From positions 248,001 to 312,000 of the forward strand of contig JAXDDX010000052.1 of assembly GCA_034670405.1 (NCBI GenBank): a DNA stretch of 64,000 nucleotides. Reading direction: 5' to 3'. Below are positions 1 through 64,000 of the stretch, one piece after another; position 1 is the first letter of the stretch; the number at the start of each line of letters is the position of its first letter. The DNA is from Hoplostethus atlanticus (Eukaryota; Chordata; Actinopteri; Trachichthyiformes; Trachichthyidae). The translations under genes were made by a program, and so were the position numbers. The notes under the pieces were generated by a model, which was not told the DNA's origin, made no database searches, and worked only from the letters and a program-made list of their open reading frames with translations.

Positions 1-469
1 CAATAAATATTAAGTATTTTTTTACATTGTGACTCTATCTATCCATCCATTCTAGAATTATCTGGTAACCCTCAGAAGTCATGGTTCCCTTAATGATGCT
101 GAGTCATCCAGGTCCAGAGGAAGAAAGACAGCCCCACACTCCTTAGGATCAGGTTACATTGCATTACATTACAACATTTATATCTTTTTTGTCTCACAGT
201 GGACTGATGGAGCCCAAATCTTTCTGATATGACTTCATACAATTTCCTGTAAATTAAATTGTTAAATATATGTCATTTATTTCAGTTAAGCAAAGGCTAA
301 TTTTGATTAAGTAAGGATTGCATGGTAAAAACTAGTCGCATTGGTGGAAACCCTTTACAAAACGTGCACAAGGGTTTCACAAACTTTTAGTCATGACTGT
401 ATATCACCAATCACATTTAGCTCTTCCCTAAGGCTATAGAGACTGCAGTGCATTATTAGAGCCTCCTAC
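1..469 (-). other. nlk intron (3' part of the gene), incomplete
   Basis: Non-coding. Positions about 240-405 look like the worn end of a Tc1-like element (a stretch ending TTTCACAAACTTTTAGTC resembles the terminal GTTCACAAACTTTCAAGC at 60405). A short run at 155-175 repeats ATTACATT. Nothing else is recognisable. Confidence 0.6.
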
Positions 470-56496
<56,027 letters not shown>

Positions 56497-56699
56497 TCAA
56501 GGTACTTCACTTTAAAACTGCATTTGTTAAAATATGGGTCAGGACTCAAAATTGATTGTCTTCCTGTTGGGTCACAACATGACACTCACTCATCTATGAT
56601 TTCAAGGTGCTGTTTTACTTTCTGATTTCCCTTATTTGTCATTTATACATTTTAGTGTTGTTGTACTGTTTTTCCCCTTGTTGCATTTTGTTATTATGG

Positions 56700-57560
56700 G
56701 TAATAGGTGCATGATTTACAGGAAATTGCCAGTAATTACTATTAGTTACTAGCAGTTTTTAATGGTGTAGTTTCCTTCCTGTCCTTTCCAAGGCAATGTT
56801 GAGCTTCTTGGAAATAGAGATGGTAGTTTGGTAGTGGTAGTAATATGGCTGAATCAGGGTTGTAAAATGCAAAATCACCTGTTTCTCTGTTTCTTTTCTG
56901 TTATACCACTTCTAAACATCACAACATTTTTTTGAACCTGGAAACAGAGATGGATGGTAGTTTCTATGCAATGACCAGAAATCAGGGCCAGAAAATGCAT
57001 AATAACCTGTTTTTCTTTAGTTACTGTTACAGGCCCCCAGACTTATGGTTTGTTACCTGGTAATAGAGATGGTAGTTTCTAGTGTCACGACCTGGCTCGT
57101 GTGGTCGGACAAAAAGGGAGATGCACACCTAACTTTTCTGTCAGTGGTGTGAATGAGTGGTTGCGTGTAAGTGTGGTGAGGGGATGTTGAAGGGTGTCAA
57201 AGAAAAGGACATTCATTATGCCAAACAAAACCAAACAATATGGTGGAGAGAGAGAGAGAGGACTGGACAGAGCAGCTTTTATGGCAGAGACAACCAGGGC
57301 TCAGGTGTGTCTCATCAGCTCAGTCCACCAATCACCTGCAACAGACAAGCAAAACATACCCGCCTACAGAAGCATCACACTATGTTATAACATGGAATCT
57401 GAGTTGTAATATGTAACCTTTCGTTGTTTCTTTTTCCTTTCACTTTTATATATCTTTTAAACATCCCAACTGTGCCCATGGTTTGCTTGGAAACAGTCAG
57501 TAGTTTCTATGGAACAATATGTACAGTATAAAGTGGAATCAAGGATGAGAAATGATACAT
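56700..57560. repeat. Degenerate tandem repeat, unit about 115-135 bp, about four copies
   Basis: The phrase GAGATGGTAGTTTCTA or a close form recurs at about 56816, 56948, 57066 and 57495. Each time it is followed by an ATCAGGG-AAAATGCA-AACCTGTTT series. The last interval becomes regular once the insertion at 57083-57379 is removed. Confidence 0.6.
57083..57379. mobile_element. Insertion in the tandem repeat, LTR-like
   Basis: About 297 bp, starting TGTCACGACCTGGCTCG and ending GAAGCATCACA, interrupting the third repeat unit. TG...CA ends and a CTTTTATGGCAGAGAC box suggest a solo LTR. The flanks CTAG/CTAT do not give a clean target duplication. Confidence 0.4.
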
Positions 57561-57859
57561 TGGTGAAAAAACATGTCAACCCGCTGCAAAAAGATTTCCA
57601 GAAATCATACATGTTTATTCAGGAAGTTCAATGTTATAACATAAACATGCATGTTGGCATTTTTCAGGACTAGGGGGAAAACTGAAAGCTCTTCACTGAG
57701 GTGACACTGAAGATAAGTAAAACAAAAAGAGGTAATACTTTTATGTATTGAGGTAATACTAATGGTTTTCTACTATAAATACAATACGTAAAAGAGCACT
57801 GTATCCTGTCAGTTGAATCTTACTACACAAACTTTGATCTTATTACACATGATATGTGG

Positions 57860-58780
57860 CTTTGATATCTTTGAAGAGGCGACCAAAGACACTATTTTTA
57901 TGTTCTCTGGCCAAAAAGTAGTTCCAATCAACGAAGCAGTGGTTCTGTTTGAGTGTTTCCACAGTAAGGTTGCCTCTGTAGTTATGGACTTCTGGCTTGA
58001 AGGTTGTGTGCACCCGTTGGCGGGTAAACAGAACTTCTGGTAGTTTACTTTATAGTGTATGTAGCCTTGCTGCTCCAGTCTGCGGTAGGCCAGCCAGGAA
58101 TCGCTCCTAATTTTGATTGCGTGTTTGACATATCGCCATATTATGGGCGTAGATGTCCAGCGTTCCGTCTGCGAACAAACTTGGTCGCCGGCAGCTTCCC
58201 TTGACCTCCAGCATCCAAACCTCTCCTCCTCCAGGTAGAGAAATAAATAACAACCGTGATTACTTGCAAGGATGCAAATGAGAATAAGAGAGAAGGGTTG
58301 AACAAACAAAATGTGAGATTAGTTTAATACATCTTGAATAAGTTAAAGTGATTATCAATACAGCTGGCACCTCTGATGGATAGTTGAAATTGGATATGAA
58401 AATAAATCACATCACACTCAAACATTTGGTTAACTGTTGTTTACTGTGTGGACCTCCCTTATTTGTTGTGGCCTGAACAAGCCGGTCATAAAATTATATT
58501 ATATTATTATATATATTTGCATAATGTATGTCAAACAGGAAATGAGAACCATGATTGACAGCATTACGTTCCTCTTGTGACAGAATTTGCTTTCGTCTAT
58601 GACAACAAATGCATTTCTTTCACCTATTCTCAGGTCTACCCCTACAGTCTGGCTGCTGTCCTCTTGAATTAAATCCACACGTCTCAGTCTTAAACCTTGA
58701 GAGAACCTGTAACACGGAACACAGAATTTTGGTCTCCTTTGAAATACACGCTGAAACCTACTTAATATCAAGGACATAGA
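57860..58780 (-). pseudogene. Merlin (IS1016/ISXO2-like) DDE transposase relic
   Basis: Two minus-strand coding pieces. The upstream frame 58777-58499 contains VVIDESKFCHKRN, the first catalytic Asp box of Merlin/ISXO2 transposases (IDExxxxKRKYN in relatives). The downstream frame, about 58240-57960, contains KIRSDSWLAYRRLEQQGYIH and YKVNYQKF, the second Asp box and the following VNH-like motif. The third catalytic position (normally H-T-x-x-I/V-E) is lost. About 330 non-coding bases separate the pieces, so an intron or later insertion is possible. Ends and target duplication were not found. Confidence 0.7.
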
Positions 58781-59939
58781 CTGCCAGGAGTGGATACTGA
58801 CCTATCCTGCTGAATTTCCCCATTGAAATTATAGCCAACCCAAATTAAATTAAAAATAAATATTCTAAAACTTGAAGATTGAAAGGTTTGGTATCCTGTC
58901 ATTCTATATCCTTTAAGAAATAAAACTGATTTTTGAAATATGCCTCACCTATAGAGAAACACCAGCCAAGAAGTTAAGGAGGTGCGAGAGCTAGAGGAAA
59001 TGGAGCATTCTCTTATAGATTTGGACTCAAACCTGATGTCTTCTGCACACCCTTCTTCCTCTCCATGAGTGCTACACAGGCTATTCAGCTATTATCTTTG
59101 TCAACGTTGGTCCTGTTAACTCACAGTGCTGCATGACAGACAATGAGAAAGGCATGTTTGCATCTTGAAGGGAAGCCTATGTTGGGATCTGCCAGTGTCT
59201 CTGCCATGACAACTACTGGCACTGAAACCCATGCTGAATCTGCTGAGGTCACTACAAATAATGATGTTATGGAAAAGATGGAACCCAAGATAAAGTTAAA
59301 GAAACAAAAACTCTCCTTTTTTATGATGGACACATCCTTCTTTGGTGACATCACTGGTCTGTGCAAAGAAAGGTTAAAGAAATACTGACTTTTTGTTTTA
59401 TTGGATATTGTCCTTCACAAGGCACTTGTTCCATTGGGTGGAATTATTTCTTTAAAATCAGTACTGATTTACCAAACTAAGATAAAGAGTTGTACAGTAT
59501 ACAGGAAGAGAAGTGGAGATTCTACAATGAAAGTGTGTTTCTGTCCAGGACTATACTTCATTTCTGTTCAGGAAACCAGCCTTTCAACTCTAAATAATAA
59601 GTTAAAAATATCAGCCCTGAAGGCTATGTACAACATCAAATCTGCAAGGTTATTTTTTCACTTAATGAAGAGCCTGCAACATCAATGACATTGGGTCCAA
59701 CAGCTAAAATGAGCAGCAGAGGGACCGGATCAAAGCTCTTGAAGATCAGAGGAACTTCATCTGAGAGCAACGGAGGAAGGCCTTGGATACAACTACTGGA
59801 GAATAAAACCTTCCGCAGCACAGCCCCACTACACTGGGTTAATGAATAACTTAATATGCAAAATATCTTACTGTTTATTATTATAATGATACATAATATA
59901 GTTTTTACCATACAATCCTTATTTAGTTGTCTTGAACAG

Positions 59940-60440
59940 AACATTAGGCCATCAGTCCAAGAGCTAAAGCTGGGCCGAAAGCGGCTGTTCCAACAAGATG
60001 ATGATCCTAAGCATTCAAGCCAATCTACCGAAGACTGGCTCAGGAAGAAGGAGGATTGGCCAAGTCAAAGTCCTGACCTCAATCCAACTGATATGCTGTG
60101 GTAGGACCTGAAGTAGGCTGTTCATGTGAGACAGCCCTCAAACCTCACTAAGTTGGCCGAGTTCTGTAAGGAGAAAATCCCTTAAGGAATGCCAGAGACT
60201 GATCAGTGGCTATAGGAGACGTTTACACCATCTCTGCTAAAGGTGGTGGAGGTGTATTGATTGAAGGAGTTCATATTTCTGCATGTAGGATATCAGTTTT
60301 TGTTAAATAAACCTGTTTTGTTAAATTAGCAATAAAAGTATATCGTACTTATTTGTGCATGTTCTTTATTTGGGATATCTTCATTAAGAAATAATGAGCA
60401 CGCACTGTAAGGTTCACAAACTTTCAAGCATGATTGTACT
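59940..60440 (+). pseudogene. Tc1-like transposase fragment, C-terminal, with one terminal repeat
   Basis: Plus frame RKRLFQQDDDPKHSSQSTED then DWPSQSPDLNPTDMLW (59970-60102), the second Asp box and the third catalytic region of Tc1 transposases. A stop follows the Trp. The right end GGTTCACAAACTTTCAAGC at about 60403 is a Tc1-type terminal repeat. The N-terminal half is missing. Confidence 0.82.
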
Positions 60441-62623
60441 TGTATGTATTACTATATGCACTCATTTTTCAAAAGGGTTTTATTTTGGTGTTTTTCTCCC
60501 TCTGACATGGTGGTCCAATCAGATTATATTGGCTGGCTCAGGGTGCTGGGGCAGGGAACATTTTGCAATTCTAACACAAGCATAAGCATGCTAGAGAAGT
60601 CAGAAATAGGCTGAAGTCAGGCTGTGGTACACATATTTTTTATACTGTGACTGTATAGCTCATGTTATACTGTGACATGAGCTAAAGATAAATAATATGG
60701 CATAGGTTTCTTTCTTACATTGTCAGGGGCAAGCGGCCAGGTGCAAAAGCTGTTTAACAAGCAAAGCAGGGGATGAACTGGGAAAGTGTAGAGAGGGAGA
60801 AGCTGAGCTGGAGAGAATCATCAGGAGAGGGGCATCAAGGATCAGATTCATGATGACATGCTGCCATCACCCCAAAACCTTAGTCAGTGGTTAGGTGAGG
60901 ACACCAGTGTTCAGATACACAGTGGGGATATGTGTGCAACACTCAGACATGTCAGTTTGCAAGGTTCGTCTTTCCCGAGGTCGATACACTCGGCGGCATA
61001 ACCCAGTGTTTAAGTGAATGGCAGCAGCAGTTGAAACTAAGAGAACAGAAATCAATTCCTTGCCAGTCAGTAGGGATAAAACCCTAGACACCAAATAGGT
61101 TTGTAAGAGAAGGAGAACAAGTTAGGAAAGAATTATTACTCAGTAGGCATAGGGTAGGACAGCTAGAGATAGTTAACACAAGCCTAAGACCTGACCTGGG
61201 GCCAGATGAATAACGCATTTTCAATAATCTTGAAATTGTGCGTACGTGAATGAGCCTTTTGGCCATGCCCACAATTTACCATAACTGGCTTCTAACACAC
61301 CCCCAGTTAGCCTGGTGTGAATATAAATGTCCATTGTTATTTTAGTTTCGAGAACAAACAGCGAAAGTATTGGTGTATGTAGCCTACTTTTATTAACAGA
61401 TTCTGACTATGAAGACCTTGGTGCCTCCAGCAAACTTGTCGAGGTTCGGGAGAGAGAATCAAGTGCACCACAGCCATTATGCACTGCTATAGCCTTTATA
61501 CAGCGATGTTTTAACAACCTATGAATTGGTCACACGTGAAGGTGTGGGCTTATTCTCACTCCCCAATAATGTACGATTTTGGTGACAAACCTATTTCCTC
61601 AAGATAGAATGAAATTAAGGCTCGTCGAAAAAGGTTGTAAACCTCTCGCGCCTCACTATGTAATCATAGCGAATCTTTTTTTTTACATCCTAACACAATG
61701 TAATGAAAGAAAAAACCTCTAAATAAAATGTTACCCAAATTCACACTTTGACATTACCCTTTTTTGCCAACTCACAATATCCCACTAATCGGATTCAAAA
61801 GACTGTGTATGCACAATGTGAAGTATGTGTACACACATTCTCACTGGCTGTTCCATTTTCATAAATTCCAAAATTCCGTGGAAAGTGGCGTAGGCACACT
61901 TTTTGTGTGTACGCATCATTTGTACATATGGCGCCTGGTGTTGTGGTCCAAAACTCGGCGGCTGTTTATTTTGTAGAGTTAATAACACCATGGCAAGATG
62001 CAGTAGATGAGAATTATGACAAGAAGAAGCTTAGATGTATTGAAACAGCAAGGCTGGAGAGTCAAGGTGGGTGTGCCCTGTGGGTGTCGAGGACTTGTAG
62101 CCACATCCGATACTAGTTTACTCAGGGAGTTGGGAATTCATGTACAGGGCTTTTGTCAGGCCTTAAATGCAGCTTCAGAAGTGGCTGAAAAGAGCAATCA
62201 ATGGATCTGAATGAAGAGAGAGGATACAAGGTGGGATCCAAAGCAACTGAGGATGTGAGGATATAGTCACAGCAGGCGATATGGTCATACACTCTCGCCA
62301 AGTTTTCACCCTCACCCTAGGTTAACAACAGAAGGGATAAGTACATCAGATCCTGTGTATTTGTAAAAATGAGTTTCCTTCCTTCCAACACTCGTCTTCG
62401 AATGACTATCTAATCTGATTCCTCTGGCCCCGACTCCTCTTCAGTGAGAGGGAGAAGAAAAAAAGATTTTTGGGGAAATTAAATTGGCAGATAACACTAT
62501 CCTTCACTCTCTTCATCTGTTTGTTCAGTCACTATCTACTCATTCTCCTGGCTTGCAGGAAATATAGATTATTTTGAAGATTTGACTCTTGTTAGATGTC
62601 ATAATGATTCCATATTCATCTGC

Positions 62624-62624
<1 letters not shown>

Positions 62625-62670
<46 letters not shown>
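62625..62670. repeat. (TG)23 microsatellite
   Basis: Uninterrupted TG run followed by CGCGCA. Confidence 0.95.
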
Positions 62671-62678
<8 letters not shown>

Positions 62679-62995
62679 TGCCATGTCTTTCTTTCTCCTG
62701 TAGTGAAAACACCTGATGACATGGTCAACAGGTACAAGGCTGGGGACATTGCTTGAAAAGAATTAGGGGGGGTATTTTACTCATTTTGGGCTATTTAAAA
62801 CTGCTTAAAACCAGCTTCTGTGGTGTGTGTTTCAGTCTCTGATTTACTCCGAGATAGGAAACTCTGAGTTTTCGGTTCCAGAATGGCTGATCTGAGTTAG
62901 TTCAATCAACTCTCGGTATGTTAACCCTGAGTTAAGCGCGTGCATGACGACAATAAAAAGCCATCATCAATGGAGGTCCGATACTACGATTCACC

Positions 62996-63622
62996 ATGGC
63001 AACCGGCAAGCAGAAAAGGTCGTCGTACGTCACCCCACTGGAGTTGGAAGTGCTACTATGTGCTTTTGGGGAGTATGAACAAATTTTCAAAAAGAAGAGC
63101 AACACAGCTGCAGTGTCAAAGGAGAGTGAATTGGCGTGGGAGAGAATCGCTGCCCGAGTCAATGCGTACGTTTGAATGCAGTAGTGTATTCATTTAACAT
63201 TTAACCACACTTTTTTATAATATTACCTACATGTGAGAAAGTGGTGGAATGGTATTGGGAAAAAAAAAATTTCATTTAGGTGCAATCCCACGGGTGCAAA
63301 GCGCTCTTGGCAGCAGCTGAAAATGAAATATAAAAACATACTTCAAATGGTGTACTCGGGGCGGCAAATTAGAAAGGCAGATTGCTCAAGCAGTCCGAGG
63401 AGTGATCATCACACACACAGAAGAGCTAACTGTAGCCGAGCTAACTGTAGCCGGGACGTTGCCGTTAAAAATAAAATTAATCCACTCTGTCCTGGCATTT
63501 TCACGTGTTGGGAGACTATGCAAGGATCTATGTTGCTGCCTGCATCCTACAACAGAACAACTGGAGAGTTGATATATCGCTGTAGATACGTTGTTGTTGT
63601 AGCTTCACAGGTCACAAAGTAA
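62996..63622 (+). pseudogene. Harbinger Myb/SANT-like protein gene, two exons, decayed 3' part
   Basis: Exon 1 (62996-63165) starts MATGKQKRSSYVTPLELEVL and continues FGEYEQIFKKKSNTAAVSKE then LAWERIAARVN. Exon 2 (63280-63622) resumes with CNPTGAKRSWQQLKMKYKNI. The junction GC|GTACGT ... TTTAG|G restores the frame. This is the Myb/SANT DNA-binding protein that helps Harbinger transposase enter the nucleus and bind its ends. After KNILQ the residues leave the family pattern. A 15-bp unit (GAGCTAACTGTAGCC) is duplicated at about 63422-63451, and the frame ends at TAA 63620-63622, which is also the target duplication of the next MITE. TATA-like AATAAAAAG lies about 45 bp upstream of the ATG. No Harbinger transposase is in the window. 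Confidence 0.75.
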
Positions 63623-63867
63623 TGGTGCATTCCAGTGTACTCGGAAAAAACGTCCGAATGTGATATGCGCCGATTCTATTCACTAATGGCGCTGTAGTAG
63701 TTGATGTTGAGTTTAGATGCTTGTAACATTCTGAGACTTGCCATACAAATATGAGTTTGCTGCAGGCGATTATGTTTTCCCGAGCAGATGCACTGGAACA
63801 CATTTAGATTGGAAGTTAGGAATACCGACTCGGAATTATCGATTTCCGAGTACAATGGAATGCACCA
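63623..63867. mobile_element. Harbinger-type MITE, 245 bp
   Basis: Ends TGGTGCATTCCAGTGTACTC (63623) and GAGTACAATGGAATGCACCA (ending 63867) are inverted repeats with one mismatch, continuing into CGGAAA. Target duplication TAA at 63620-63622 and 63868-63870. There is no coding capacity. Confidence 0.88.
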
Positions 63868-64000
63868 TAAGCAATGGCTTGCGGCGCTGCCGAGAGCTGC
63901 ATTTTGAGACGAGGTAAATGGGATTGGTTGTTCACCTGGGGGTGGGCATGCTCTGAGAGGGGTTGGATTATGTTAAGAAGCGCCCGTTATGACTTATAAA

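Overview
The window reads as intron-rich vertebrate DNA, most probably from a ray-finned (teleost) fish. Two observations support this. Seven exons with exact splice phases encode a vertebrate Nemo-like kinase. The mobile elements around them (a chromodomain-type Ty3/gypsy element of sushi type, Rex3/RTE and L2/CR1-like LINEs, Tc1-like, hAT, PIF/Harbinger and Merlin DNA transposons, a tRNA-derived SINE) are the mix usual for teleosts. The species cannot be named from the sequence alone.

One host gene spans almost the whole window on the minus strand: nlk (closest to human NLK, so probably fish nlk2). Exons lie at 56395-56289, 45060-44975, 37023-36814, 24225-24124, 22070-21984, 10367-10169 and 563-470. 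They total 885 bp, or 295 codons, roughly residues 215-509 of the 527-residue human protein. The N-terminal exons lie beyond position 64000 and the final short coding exon lies before position 1. No other host gene is convincing, so everything else is intron content.

Region by region: 1-10 kb holds a LINE 3' end, a 1.9 kb Harbinger-type element with 3-bp target duplications and two Tc1 relics. 10-22 kb holds a LINE relic, a three-level nest (Rex3/RTE relic, hAT inside it, LTR pieces inside the hAT) and a SINE. 22-25 kb holds a LINE relic with inverted segments. 25.65-31.16 kb is a complete, recently inserted gypsy element with 5-bp target duplications and almost identical LTRs. It is followed by a near-complete L2/CR1-type LINE (31.25-34.6 kb) and a GC-rich LTR-like repeat. 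37-44 kb holds two Tc1 copies of one family in opposite orientation. 45-48 kb holds a Harbinger relic, an hAT element and a solo LTR. 50-60 kb holds LINE, Tc1 and Merlin relics and a tandem repeat carrying an insertion. 62-64 kb holds the Myb-like gene of a Harbinger element and a 245-bp MITE.

The most informative observations are these. (1) The gypsy element carries an 11-nt perfect complement between its primer-binding position and a site 27-31 nt downstream of a TATA box in its own LTR, the signature of RNA self-priming. (2) A (GGT)n microsatellite forms the acceptor tract of the nlk exon that encodes the kinase catalytic loop. (3) There is a dated nest of three transposon classes. (4) Relic accessory proteins (MADF, Myb/SANT, BED, Merlin DDE) are readable inside the transposons.
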